Assembly: GCA_002633115.1 (NCBI GenBank)
Contig: NWBJ01000032.1
Span: 26,278-58,485, forward strand
Reading direction: 5' to 3'
Source of the DNA: Muribaculaceae bacterium Zag1
GTDB taxonomy: Bacteria; Bacteroidota; Bacteroidia; Bacteroidales; Muribaculaceae
Length of the DNA stretch: 32,208 bases
How positions within the stretch are numbered: position 1 is the stretch's first letter; the number at the start of each line of letters is the position of its first letter. Position numbers and translations under genes: made by a program. The notes beneath the pieces were generated by a model, which worked only from the letters and a program-made list of their open reading frames with translations, was not told the origin of the DNA and did no database searches. Positions 23,274 to 31,606 of this stretch are shown here, piece by piece.

Positions 23274-25442
23274 TTAGTTTTCGTCGCTTTGCACGAATTT
23301 GAGGCTCTGATTCTTGACCTTCTTGCCATCGAGCAGGAAGTTGAACATCACCGGATCCACTGCCTTGCGGCCCGAGAAGTCGAAGTTGAGACCGAAGGTG
23401 TTGGTGAACTGGCGGCCATCGGTAGCATAGTCGTAGGGGCGACCCTGCACGGTCGAAGGAGCCACGCTGAACACTACCAGCTCGTTGCCGTTCTTGATAG
23501 GACCAACCACTTGACCCGGCTCAGCGGCGCCCATGTAGCCTTGCAGAGCGTAGTTCTCGCCCATGCGGCCAGCGATGCGCTGCGAGGTGAACACGGCGTT
23601 GCTATCGGTGCGAACCTCAGCATTCATCAGCTTGGCATATCCGGCCAGGTCGCTTGCCTTGCCAGCGTATTGCTCTTTGAGCTTGGCAGCCTTTTTGTCC
23701 TTCTTGACCTCGGCGGTCAGGTAGTCCTGGATTTGGGGTGAGTTGTAGGGGATGTAGCCATCGTTGAATACCTCCTTGACAGCCACTACCACATATTCCT
23801 TGGGAGTCTCAAATACCTTTGACACTTGGCCGGGCTTAGCCTCCATGGCCCACTTCACAGCCTTGCGGGTGTCAGCTACGTTGCCGATGTGGGCTGACGA
23901 TGCTGATACGAAGCCGTGCTGCAGACGATAGAGCGAGTCAGCGTTGGCCGAGAAAGCGTCACCCTTCATATTAGTAGCGAGGAAGCCGTTGAGCTTGGTC
24001 TTGAGGTCGCTTACGGTTTGGGGCGACGGGTCGACGGTGTAACTCACCAGTGCGAGCTCGGCATAGTCGACGGGAGCCTTGCGCTCGTTGATCTGATAGA
24101 TGGTGTACACGCCTTGGAGCGAGTCAGCGTAGACGAAGGGCTTGCCAGTGGCCTCGGTCAGCATGCGTTCCTTGATCTGGGGCTGAGCACCCACGAGCGA
24201 TGCCCAAGCGTTGTCGGCACCGCGGCCCGGATTGATGGCTACGAGCTCGGCGATGGTGGTGCCAGAGGCGAGCTGCGACATCAGCGAGTCGGCCTCCATC
24301 TGAGAGATGGCTGCGTAGGCTGAGAAGTTGATTGAGTCAACCTCCTGGGTGCGACCCAGCACCTTTACAATATTATAGGTGTTGTTGGCGCGGTCGAAAC
24401 GGAGAGCCTTGACATGGTCAACCACCAGGTCAGAATCCTGGAGCTGGCGCAGGGTGGCGTCCTTCTTGATGTTAGCCAATGACACATTGTTGGTGTTAGA
24501 GATAAATTTCTTGCGGCCGAGCAGACCCTGCAGAGCGGGCTGGGTGTTGAGGGCAGCTACTGCTTCGTTGACCTCTGCCTCAGCGGCAGCGTAGTCGGCA
24601 GTCGAGGGAGCGATGTTGACCACGATGTAGTCGATGGCGCGCACCGGCTCGTTGACAGCTGCGGGGCGGGTAGCGGCACCGCGAGGATTCATCATCTGAG
24701 CGGGATCATTCTGGGGCACGTACACCGAGGTGTTGAAGTTAGGCTTCAGCTCCTCCCATTTAGCGCGCAGGTCAGCCGAGGTCACCTCGATCTGGTCGTC
24801 GGGGACGATGCCGATGGGGGTGCTCACGTAGCTGAGGGGGCGACGCTCCATGTTGTCGTTATAGAGGCTCTTGGCGTCGAGCTCGTTGGCAGTAAAGAGG
24901 CTGCTGACGAGGCCCAGGAAGATTTGGTTTTTGATTGACTGCTCGAGCTCCTTCTCTTCGGCCATCCACACGGCCTTGAGGTATTGCTGCTGCTCGGCGG
25001 TGATGCCGTAGCGCGAGGGGTTGTTGATAGCGTCGAGCACAGTGGGGCGGTCGATGACCGGGAGACCCAGCTGTTGAGCGGCGGTGCCCAGCTGTTGCGA
25101 GATGGGCATTTGCTCATTCATGATACGTGAAATCTCTTTGTCTGTGACGGTGATGCCGAGCTCGTTGTATTGCTCTTCCATGAGCTGTTGCATCAGTAAT
25201 TGCTGGAGCAAGGCTTGCTCAAGCTCAGCTCCGTCTTGACCTTGGCTCTGCAGGTTGCTGGTAGCGTTCTGGTAGTCGGTGTAGTCGACCGAACCTTTGC
25301 CTCCAGTGTACATGGTAGTGCCTGAGCCGAAATAGGAGCGTCCTGAGGTGAGGAAGTCGCCCAAGATGAATGCAAGAAGCGCCACGATGATAATGACGAA
25401 CAGAAACACCGATTTGCTTCTAATTTTCTCTAATGTTGCCAT
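23274..25442 (-). CDS. PpiD/SurA-type periplasmic folding factor (peptidyl-prolyl isomerase family)
   Basis: A 722-residue inner-membrane-anchored protein. One N-terminal membrane helix (SVFLFVIIIVALLAFILG, about residues 11-28) follows a short cytosolic start, as in PpiD. A SurA-N-like helical domain (about 35-225, with LLQQLLMQQLMEEQYNELG and ITVTDKEISRIMNEQMP) is next, and then parvulin-like and SurA-like segments through the C-terminus. Such proteins hold and fold outer-membrane and secreted proteins after export. The active-site signature of parvulins is not obvious, as in many Bacteroidetes homologues. It has its own promoter. Its presence fits a region rich in exported proteins, though it is likely a general housekeeping factor. 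Confidence 0.88.
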   Translation of the reverse strand: MATLEKIRSKSVFLFVIIIVALLAFILGDFLTSGRSYFGSGTTMYTGGKGSVDYTDYQNATSNLQSQGQDGAELEQALLQQLLMQQLMEEQYNELGITVTDKEISRIMNEQMPISQQLGTAAQQLGLPVIDRPTVLDAINNPSRYGITAEQQQYLKAVWMAEEKELEQSIKNQIFLGLVSSLFTANELDAKSLYNDNMERRPLSYVSTPIGIVPDDQIEVTSADLRAKWEELKPNFNTSVYVPQNDPAQMMNPRGAATRPAAVNEPVRAIDYIVVNIAPSTADYAAAEAEVNEAVAALNTQPALQGLLGRKKFISNTNNVSLANIKKDATLRQLQDSDLVVDHVKALRFDRANNTYNIVKVLGRTQEVDSINFSAYAAISQMEADSLMSQLASGTTIAELVAINPGRGADNAWASLVGAQPQIKERMLTEATGKPFVYADSLQGVYTIYQINERKAPVDYAELALVSYTVDPSPQTVSDLKTKLNGFLATNMKGDAFSANADSLYRLQHGFVSASSAHIGNVADTRKAVKWAMEAKPGQVSKVFETPKEYVVVAVKEVFNDGYIPYNSPQIQDYLTAEVKKDKKAAKLKEQYAGKASDLAGYAKLMNAEVRTDSNAVFTSQRIAGRMGENYALQGYMGAAEPGQVVGPIKNGNELVVFSVAPSTVQGRPYDYATDGRQFTNTFGLNFDFSGRKAVDPVMFNFLLDGKKVKNQSLKFVQSDEN

Positions 25443-25495
25443 TGGTTGTTATAATGATTATTGTTTATTATTTCCGCGTGTTGGAAAAAAGCGTA

Positions 25496-25526
25496 CAAAG
25501 GTAGACATTTTTTGCCATATCCCCAA
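25496..25526 (-). promoter_or_regulatory. promoter of the PpiD-type gene
   Basis: The minus strand reads TACCTTTG (25496-25503), a perfect -7 box, with TTGG at about 25523-25526 at the -33 position. The leader is about 50 bases. Confidence 0.65.
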
Positions 25527-25646
25527 ATTAACTCCCTATTTTTAACCTCAAATTTAAGTTTTTTTCAAATAATCCCCCTTTTTATGGTGCATGGCAAGCC
25601 ATTTTCGGCTTTTTATCCGTTATTTATGTGGTTAATCATGAGCAGT

Positions 25647-25672
25647 GGCGCTGAGGCCGAGGCCTCAGCGCC
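25647..25672 (+). other. perfect GC-rich hairpin in the leader of the DUF308-like gene
   Basis: GGCGCTGAGGCC and GGCCTCAGCGCC (12-base complementary arms, two bases between them) stand 45 bases before the start codon and are followed by CGATGGCTTTTAAC. It could be an attenuator, a stability element or a mobile palindrome. Confidence 0.55.
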
Positions 25673-25717
25673 CGATGGCTTTTAACTAAAAAACGTTTCA
25701 CATTTTAACACTCAAAT

Positions 25718-26398
25718 ATGAAAGGCAAGACCTTATCAACCCTGGGCATCCTGATCGCCGCCGTCGGCGCAGTGCTCATCATCTGCCACAAGCAGATCAC
25801 CTCGACCGGCATCGTCATCACTGGCGGCATCCTGTTTATGGCTGTCGGCCTGGTCAACCTTATAATATACGGCCAGAGCACCAAGGGCGACCATGGCATG
25901 GGCCGCGCATTCGCTCAAATTGCCAACGCCGCTGCCATCGTGCTCGGCATCTGCATGCTGGTTTTCGAATCGACTTTCTCCCCGTTGGTGCCGTTTATTT
26001 TCGGACTGTTGGTGGCTGTTTGCGCCCTGTGGGAGTTCTTCTTGCTGGCTGTCGGTACGCGCCCTCATTCGCTGCCCGGTTGGATGTTTGTTTTCCCGCT
26101 GTTGCTGGCCGGCGGCTCGGTGTTTATCTTCCTGCAAAAGGACGCTGAGGAGCATCTGATCATGCTGGTCACCGGCATCGCCTTGGCAGTGCTCGGGGTG
26201 GGGTGCATAATCGAGGGTTCGGCCCTCGGCATGGTGCGCCGTGCCGCTCGCAAGGCCGAGGCTGCCCCGGCTCAGACCCCGGCCCACGACGCTCAGTTGC
26301 CATCATCGACACAATCGCCCAAACACCCCTCTGAGACCACCGACAACCTTGACGACCCCTCAGAAATGCCCTCTGACGAAGAAAATTCAGCAAAATAG
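25718..26398 (+). CDS. DUF308/HdeD-like membrane protein
   Basis: A 226-residue integral membrane protein with about six hydrophobic helices between residues 6 and 165, several with paired glycines (GILIAAVGAVLIICHK, ITGGILFMAVGLVNLIIY, IFGLLVAVCALWEFFLL). A basic stretch (RRAARKAE) is followed by a Pro/Ser/Asp-rich tail of about 45 residues that is probably cytosolic. The helix pattern and glycine motifs fit DUF308/HdeD-type proteins, some of which act in acid resistance; function here is not established. No Bacteroidetes -7 box was found upstream. It is divergent from the PpiD-type gene. Confidence 0.75.
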   Translation: MKGKTLSTLGILIAAVGAVLIICHKQITSTGIVITGGILFMAVGLVNLIIYGQSTKGDHGMGRAFAQIANAAAIVLGICMLVFESTFSPLVPFIFGLLVAVCALWEFFLLAVGTRPHSLPGWMFVFPLLLAGGSVFIFLQKDAEEHLIMLVTGIALAVLGVGCIIEGSALGMVRRAARKAEAAPAQTPAHDAQLPSSTQSPKHPSETTDNLDDPSEMPSDEENSAK

Positions 26399-26434
26399 CT
26401 TAAAATTAGTCAGTTTTTGGTCACAATAAGTGTG

Positions 26435-26461
26435 TTGTTTCAAAAATAATTACGATATTTG
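26435..26461 (+). promoter_or_regulatory. putative promoter of the HU-family gene
   Basis: TTG at 26435-26437 and GATATTTG at 26454-26461 are spaced 16 bases apart. The -7 box matches TAnnTTTG except at the first base. The leader is about 60 bases. Confidence 0.45.
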
Positions 26462-26524
26462 CACCACGAAAAAATTTGGTATCAATCTATCGTATTTATA
26501 CAACACTTCAATATTAACCACGAC

Positions 26525-26797
26525 ATGACTAAAGCCGACATCGTAAACGAGATTGCACGCTCCACTGGCATTGAGCGCGCCCACGTGCTCGACACCATCG
26601 AGAAGTTCATGGAAACTGTCAAGGAATCTCTCGCCAACGGCGAGAATGTCTATCTGCGCGGATTCGGAAGCTTCATCGTGAAGACCCGCTCGGAGAAGAC
26701 TGCTCGCAACATCTCCAAGAACACTACCATCATTATCCCGGAGCATAAGATTCCCGCCTTCAAGCCCTCTAAGGCTTTCATGCAGGAAGTAAAATAA
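26525..26797 (+). CDS. HU-family DNA-binding protein
   Basis: A 90-residue nucleoid-associated protein. The start chosen is ATG 26525 (MTKADIVNEIARSTGIERAH), because it gives the canonical HU N-terminus; the reading frame upstream to 26459 lacks family similarity. The DNA-binding arm signature GENVYLRGFGSFIVKTRSEK is at about residues 40-60, followed by KIPAFKPSKAF, typical of HU/IHF. It binds and bends DNA as a dimer. It is followed by the 29-residue basic protein gene and a terminator, so the two are probably cotranscribed. Confidence 0.95.
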   Translation: MTKADIVNEIARSTGIERAHVLDTIEKFMETVKESLANGENVYLRGFGSFIVKTRSEKTARNISKNTTIIIPEHKIPAFKPSKAFMQEVK

Positions 26798-26879
26798 ATC
26801 TCTGTGCCGACATCCACTCGCCTCTGTCGTAAACCTAACACAACACAACAAAATAGTTTAACCCCTAATTTAGCGTAAA

Positions 26880-26969
26880 ATGCCAAGCGGAAAGAAAAGA
26901 AAAGGCCACAAGATGGCCACTCACAAGCGCAAAAAACGCCTGAGAAAGAATCGCCATAAGAAGAAGTAA
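26880..26969 (+). CDS. AURKAIP1/COX24-domain small basic protein
   Basis: A 29-residue protein starting MPSGKKRKGHKMATHKRKK and ending in KNRHKKK, almost all Lys, Arg and His. This sequence is highly conserved in Bacteroidetes, where databases call it AURKAIP1/COX24 domain-containing; the related mitochondrial domain is part of the small ribosomal subunit. A ribosome-associated role is therefore likely, but it is inferred. It is 82 bases after the HU gene and is followed by a terminator hairpin. Confidence 0.88.
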   Translation: MPSGKKRKGHKMATHKRKKRLRKNRHKKK

Positions 26970-27034
26970 ACCCTCTTCTGCTACGATTCGGCATCTTAGG
27001 CTCATTGCCTAATTCACCCACCAACCCAAAACAT

Positions 27035-27100
27035 AGAGCAAACTACGACTTGAGGGACTGATTCGCATTTGCTGCCCTCTATAGTTTGCTCTTTGCTTTT
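27035..27100 (+). terminator. terminator after the HU/small basic protein unit
   Basis: AGAGCAAACTA (27035-27045) pairs perfectly with TAGTTTGCTCT (27082-27092), enclosing an inner GAGGG/CCCTC stem, and is followed by TTGCTTTT. Confidence 0.75.
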
Positions 27101-27132
27101 GTATCGACCCCTATCACCCACCCAACTATTTG

Positions 27133-28776
27133 ATGAAAAGCGAACTTATCGTAGACGTACAGCCCAAAGAGGTCTCCATAGCCCTCCTTGAGGACAATCG
27201 CCTGGTCTCTCTGCAAAAAGAGGCCCGCAACATCGCCTACGCCGTCGGCGACATCTACCTGGCCAAGGTCAAAAAACTGATGCCGGGCCTCAATGCCGCC
27301 TTCGTCAACGTAGGTTACGAAAAGGACGCTTTCCTCCATTATTTGGATCTTGGCTCGCATTTCGCCACCTATGCCAAATTTGTCAGCCAACTCCTCGACA
27401 AAGACAATCACGAACCATTAGTGCCGGTGTCGAAGATGAAGATTCTGCCCGACATCGACAAACACGGATCCATAACCAATGTGCTACAGCCTGGCCAGCA
27501 GCTGCTGGTGCAGATCGTAAAGGAGCCCATATCGTCAAAAGGGCCCAGGCTTACTACCGAATTGTCGTTTACCGGGAGATATATGGTGCTTATCCCTTTT
27601 GCCGACAAGATTTCGATATCGCAAAAAATCAAAAGCACTGAGGAGAAGGTGAGGCTGCGTCAGCTTATTGCTTCGATCAAGCCTAAGAATTTCGGCGTGA
27701 TCGTGCGCACCTCGGCCGAAGGCAAAGGAGCCGCCGAGCTCAACAGCGAAATGCTTACTCTCAGATCGTTCTGGGAAGAAACGATCGAAAAGGCCCGCAC
27801 GGCCACAGCCCCAGCTCTCATTTTTGAAGAGGAGAGCCGCATTGTGGGCATGCTCAGGGATGTGTTCAGCCCGTCGTTTGAGAATATCCATGTCAACGAC
27901 GCCGAGGTGTACGCCCAAATCGAGAACTATGTGTCGCTCATCGCCCCCGAGCGCAAGGAAATCGTCAAGCTCTACAAGAGCGAGATTCCGATATTCGACC
28001 ATTTCTCGGTGACCAAACAGATCAAGTCGTCGTTTGGCAAGACGGTGTCGTTCAAGTCGGGTGCCTACCTCATCATCGAGCACACCGAGGCTCTGCATGT
28101 AATCGATGTCAACTCGGGCAACCGCTCAAAGGCGGCTCCCGACCAGGAGAGCAATGCGCTCGAGGTAAACCTGCGCGCTGCCGACGAGATAGCGCGCCAG
28201 CTGCGCCTGCGCGATATGGGCGGCATCATCGTGATCGACTTTATCGATATGAACAAGCCGGAGCACCGCCAGACACTGTTTGAGCACATGCGCGAGGTAA
28301 TGGCCAACGACCGAGCACGCCACAACATCCTGCCTCTGAGCAAATTCGGCCTGATGCAGATTACTCGCCAGCGAGTGCGTCCGGCCCTTGACATCACCAC
28401 ATCCGAGACCTGCCCGTCGTGCTTTGGCAAGGGCGAGGTGCAACCGTCGCTTCTCTTTACCGACACATTGTTTGAGAAGCTGAAGTATGTGGCTGAGGAG
28501 CTGAAGCTGAAGAATGTCATCATGTATGTGCATCCTTATGTGGATGCCTATATCAAGAAGGGGATGTTCACATCCCTCTACCGGCAATGGCGCCGACAGC
28601 TGGGACGCTCGTTCCGCATCGTGCCTGACCAGGCACTGGCCATGCTGCAATATCGAGTGATTGATGAGCAGAACAATGAGCTCGACCTCAAGGAGGAGAA
28701 AGACACTGACTCGTCGACAGCGGCCAAAATCAAAAACAAAGCCAAGAACCGAGGAAACGAGGATAGCGAATCCTGA
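27133..28776 (+). CDS. rng: ribonuclease G (RNase E/G family)
   Basis: A 547-residue endoribonuclease that cleaves single-stranded A/U-rich RNA and matures rRNA and mRNA. The ATG at 27133 gives the family start MKSELIVDVQPKE; a TTG three bases before is not needed. An S1 RNA-binding domain (about residues 38-130, VGDIYLAKVKKLMPGLNAAFVNVG) is followed by the RNase H-like catalytic domain, with the metal-binding aspartates D325 (VIDVNSG) and D369 (IVIDFIDM). The zinc-link motif CPSC at 427-430 joins protomers. The C-terminal tail is short and charged, so it is RNase G-like rather than RNase E-like. It lies between two terminators and is probably monocistronic. Confidence 0.95.
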   Translation: MKSELIVDVQPKEVSIALLEDNRLVSLQKEARNIAYAVGDIYLAKVKKLMPGLNAAFVNVGYEKDAFLHYLDLGSHFATYAKFVSQLLDKDNHEPLVPVSKMKILPDIDKHGSITNVLQPGQQLLVQIVKEPISSKGPRLTTELSFTGRYMVLIPFADKISISQKIKSTEEKVRLRQLIASIKPKNFGVIVRTSAEGKGAAELNSEMLTLRSFWEETIEKARTATAPALIFEEESRIVGMLRDVFSPSFENIHVNDAEVYAQIENYVSLIAPERKEIVKLYKSEIPIFDHFSVTKQIKSSFGKTVSFKSGAYLIIEHTEALHVIDVNSGNRSKAAPDQESNALEVNLRAADEIARQLRLRDMGGIIVIDFIDMNKPEHRQTLFEHMREVMANDRARHNILPLSKFGLMQITRQRVRPALDITTSETCPSCFGKGEVQPSLLFTDTLFEKLKYVAEELKLKNVIMYVHPYVDAYIKKGMFTSLYRQWRRQLGRSFRIVPDQALAMLQYRVIDEQNNELDLKEEKDTDSSTAAKIKNKAKNRGNEDSES

Positions 28777-28800
28777 CCCTCGCACACAGACAACAAACAA

Positions 28801-28836
28801 CAAGGCCGCCGTGCTCATTGTGGCTCGGCGGCCTTG
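28801..28836 (+). terminator. terminator after rng
   Basis: CAAGGCCGCCG (28801-28811) and CGGCGGCCTTG (28826-28836) form a perfect 11-bp stem with a 14-base loop, 25 bases after the rng stop. The T-tract is weak (ATATTCTT). Confidence 0.7.
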
Positions 28837-29136
28837 ATATTCTTACTGTCGGTTGCTCTGCTGATAGGATGCGTCGATCTCATACGCATTTGGCACCCCT
28901 GCGCCATGCGGTTTCTACCGCCCCACCACAGCATCTGGGACAGATGATTGTGGGTGTGTGTTTTTCAAAGATGGGTCCATTCTTTGTTTCTTTGATATTT
29001 AAACACTTACACGCCCCCTTTGGTTCACTCAGCCCTCTATTTCGGGGCACTTGGACGCTTTCCGGCCCGTGAGGCTCTGGCCTCGCTTTATGTTATAAAA
29101 CATATAAATATATTTCTTCACCTCACGTAAAATCAC
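28837..29136. other. gap without a supported gene
   Basis: This 300-base gap separates rng from the epimerase promoter. Small plus and minus open frames are present but have no recognisable features. No tRNA-like cloverleaf was recognised. Confidence 0.5.
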
Positions 29137-29144
29137 TAATTTTG
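29137..29144 (+). promoter_or_regulatory. -7 box of the dipeptide epimerase gene
   Basis: TAATTTTG matches TAnnTTTG, 38 bases before the ATG. A TTTC-type -33 region is only approximate. Confidence 0.55.
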
Positions 29145-29182
29145 TAGTCTGTAAACAAAATACAATTGGGACTATTACAATT

Positions 29183-30313
29183 ATGAACAGAAGGTCTTTT
29201 CTACAGGCCGCTGGCTTGGGGTTATCAGCGGCAGTGTTGCCAATCAGCTTTTCGGCTTGCGGCGAGTCAACCAAGCGCGTGGCTCCCAGCGGCCGGCTCA
29301 ACCTCAGCTTTGAACCCTATGAGCTGCAGCTAAAACATGCATTCAATCTTGCGAAATATCAGCGCACCACCACCCCCGATGTGCAGGTGCGCATCGACTA
29401 TGACGGCCTGGTCGGCTATGGCGAGGCTTCGATGCCTCCGTATCTGGGCGAGAGCGTCGAGTCGGTAACCAAATTCCTCAATTCTCTTGACCTGGGTCAG
29501 TTTACCGACCCGTTTGCCATCGAGGACATCCATGCTTATATGGACAGCGTGGCTCCCGACAACCGCGCAGCCAAGGCGTCGGTCGACCTGGCGCTGCACG
29601 ACCTGGTGGGCAAAATCATGGGTCAGCCCTGGTACAAGATCTGGGGCCTCAACCCTGAGAAATGCCCAAACACCTCGTTCACGATCGGCATCGATACTGA
29701 GGATGTAGTGCGCCAAAAGGTCGAGGAGGCCTCGCCGTATCGCGTGCTCAAGGTCAAGATGGGCCTTGACAATGACAAGGAGACGGTCGATATCATCCGC
29801 TCGATGACTGATGTGCCCATCTGCGTGGATGCCAATCAGGGCTGGAACAGCAAGGGGCAGGCTCTGGAGATGTGCGAGTGGCTGGCCGACAAGAATTGTC
29901 TGTTTGTCGAGCAGCCGATGCCTAAGGAGATGCACGACGAGACGGCGTGGGTGCGCGAGCGCAGCCCGCTGCCGCTGATTGCCGACGAGGCGCTGCAGCG
30001 TCTGCCCGATGTCAAGCGCATGAGCGAGGCGTATGACGGCATCAATATCAAGCTGATGAAGAGCACTGGCCTCCACGAGGCCTACCAGATGGCCGTGCTG
30101 GCTCGCGCCCTGGGCATGAAGGTGATGCTCGGTTGCATGACCGAGACCTCGTGCGCCGTCACGGCCGCCGCTCAGTTGGCCCCCCTTGCCGATTTCGCCG
30201 ACCTCGATGGCAACCTCCTCATCTCCAACGACCGCTTTGATGGTTTAAAAATCGTCGACGGCAAGGTCACCCTCCCCTCCGCCCCCGGCCTCGGCGTCAC
30301 CCTCCTGGGCTAA
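29183..30313 (+). CDS. dipeptide (L-Ala-D/L-Glu-type) epimerase, exported
   Basis: A 376-residue enolase-superfamily enzyme. The KxK motif (K190-V-K192), metal ligands D216, E243 and D268, and the second-half lysine K290 form the complete catalytic set. D340-L-D342 near the C-terminus matches the DxD motif that holds the dipeptide amino group in Ala-Glu epimerases. The N-terminus is unusual: MNRRSFLQAAGLG is a twin-arginine signal, followed by a lipobox SFSAC (Cys26), predicting a folded, lipidated envelope protein instead of the usual cytosolic enzyme. It could act on peptidoglycan-derived or dietary dipeptides in the periplasm. Substrate specificity is not readable from sequence. It is followed by a near-ideal terminator. 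Confidence 0.9.
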   Translation: MNRRSFLQAAGLGLSAAVLPISFSACGESTKRVAPSGRLNLSFEPYELQLKHAFNLAKYQRTTTPDVQVRIDYDGLVGYGEASMPPYLGESVESVTKFLNSLDLGQFTDPFAIEDIHAYMDSVAPDNRAAKASVDLALHDLVGKIMGQPWYKIWGLNPEKCPNTSFTIGIDTEDVVRQKVEEASPYRVLKVKMGLDNDKETVDIIRSMTDVPICVDANQGWNSKGQALEMCEWLADKNCLFVEQPMPKEMHDETAWVRERSPLPLIADEALQRLPDVKRMSEAYDGINIKLMKSTGLHEAYQMAVLARALGMKVMLGCMTETSCAVTAAAQLAPLADFADLDGNLLISNDRFDGLKIVDGKVTLPSAPGLGVTLLG

Positions 30314-30333
30314 AACCTTTTACACCTTCAAGG

Positions 30334-30389
30334 AAATTAAATTGCGAAAATTCCGCAGCGGAATTTTCGCAATTTAATTTTTTTTTGTA
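30334..30389 (+). terminator. 47-bp perfect palindrome plus T-run (terminator)
   Basis: Arms of 23 bases (30334-30356 and 30358-30380) are exact complements around a single A, and the stem is followed by a run of Ts. It ends the epimerase gene and abuts the -7 box of the next gene. Its size makes it a strong terminator. Confidence 0.85.
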
Positions 30390-30395
30390 ATTTTG
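30388..30395 (+). promoter_or_regulatory. -7 box of the second ATPase gene
   Basis: TAATTTTG matches TAnnTTTG, 23 bases before the ATG. The -33 region would fall within the right arm of the palindrome. Confidence 0.55.
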
Positions 30396-30417
30396 TAGGT
30401 ACTAAAAGCAGAGGCAG

Positions 30418-31545
30418 ATGAGTAGACTGGAAAATCCCTTTGTGGTACGAGGCTATATGGGCCCGGAATATTTTTGTGACCGTGAGGCAGAGACGCAATC
30501 TTTGCTCCAAGCGATGCGCAGTCGGCGTAACGTGACCCTGATAAGCCCCCGACGCATGGGCAAGTCTGGCCTCATCCATCATGTGTTTGACCATGTGAGG
30601 AATAATTCGCCTGAGATATACTGCTTTTACCTTGAAATATTCTCTACCCATTCGCTGGCTGAGTTTATCGAGGTGTTCGCCAATGCTGTGTTCCAGGCGC
30701 TTGAGACTAAGGTGGAGAAATTCATGAAGAACATTTATTCCATCCTCAGCCATTGTCGGCCTACCATCACCCCTGATGAACTCACTGGCCTTCCCACCCT
30801 TTCGCTTGACATTCAGCCTGGGCGCGAAGTCCATACCCTCAACGACATCTTCTCCTATCTGATTTCATCGGGTAAGAGAATCTATATCGCCATTGACGAG
30901 TTCCAGCAAATCGGAGAGTATCCCGAAAAAGGCGTTGAGGCTCTTTTGCGCCGCTATGTCGAGATGGCCAACAATGTGTCGTTCATCTTCTCGGGGAGCA
31001 AAAAGCATCTGATGCAGCAGATGTTCACCATGCCCGAGCGTCCCTTTTATCAGTCAACCCAGACTCTGTCGCTCACCGCTATCGACAAGGAGGGGTACCG
31101 CAAGTTCGCTCAAAAGCACTTTGCAGCATCTGGGCAATCCCTTACTGATGAAGCCTTTGATTACATCTACGATACCGTGATGGGCCACACATGGTATGTG
31201 CAGTACTGGCTCAGCAAGGCTTTTGATGACGGAGCTGACACCATAGATTTGCCACAGGCAAAACTGGTCTTAGAGAACATATTGGGTGAGGAGGATGACA
31301 ATTTCTACAACTATACCGTGATGCTGACCGCAGCGCAGAAAAGCCTGCTAATCGCATTGGCCAAAGAGCGAGTGGTCTCCTCTCCTTATTCGGTGGAATT
31401 TATCAAGAAATACAACCTCCCCTCGCCAAGCACCATCCGCAGCTCTCTCCAGACCCTGATAAACAAGGAATACGTCATCGAAAACCGAGGCGATTTCACC
31501 GTCTACAACCGCTTCTTCATGCTCTGGCTCTCCCACCGCCATTAA
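30418..31545 (+). CDS. AAA+ ATPase of the ATPase_2 type, paralogue of the gene at 7745-8875
   Basis: A 375-residue P-loop ATPase with the same order of features as its paralogue: NPFVVRGYMGPEYFCDRE at the start, Walker A SPRRMGKSGL (K49), Walker B IYIAIDEFQQIGEYP near residue 160, the FIFSGSKKHLM sensor and a C-terminal winged-helix-like region ending YNRFFMLWLSHR. It begins directly after a large palindrome and is followed by a nested REP-like palindrome and an IS630-type transposase. Unlike the other paralogue, it lacks iterons and an adjacent antitoxin gene. Cellular role unknown. Confidence 0.88.
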   Translation: MSRLENPFVVRGYMGPEYFCDREAETQSLLQAMRSRRNVTLISPRRMGKSGLIHHVFDHVRNNSPEIYCFYLEIFSTHSLAEFIEVFANAVFQALETKVEKFMKNIYSILSHCRPTITPDELTGLPTLSLDIQPGREVHTLNDIFSYLISSGKRIYIAIDEFQQIGEYPEKGVEALLRRYVEMANNVSFIFSGSKKHLMQQMFTMPERPFYQSTQTLSLTAIDKEGYRKFAQKHFAASGQSLTDEAFDYIYDTVMGHTWYVQYWLSKAFDDGADTIDLPQAKLVLENILGEEDDNFYNYTVMLTAAQKSLLIALAKERVVSSPYSVEFIKKYNLPSPSTIRSSLQTLINKEYVIENRGDFTVYNRFFMLWLSHRH

Positions 31546-31606
31546 CCCCTACCGTCAATGCTCTTGAGGTCGTTGTTGAAACTGGTATAGTTAAATATGG
31601 AGGTCG

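Noticed and set aside
25736-26287. A 183-codon minus-strand gene
   Set aside because: It is antisense to the DUF308-like membrane protein and is rich in His/Gln/Asp, typical of a shadow frame.
27535-28098. A 187-codon minus-strand gene
   Set aside because: It is antisense to ribonuclease G, whose catalytic motifs are unambiguous.
29330-30076. A 248-codon minus-strand gene
   Set aside because: It is antisense to the complete dipeptide epimerase and shows no family motif or promoter.
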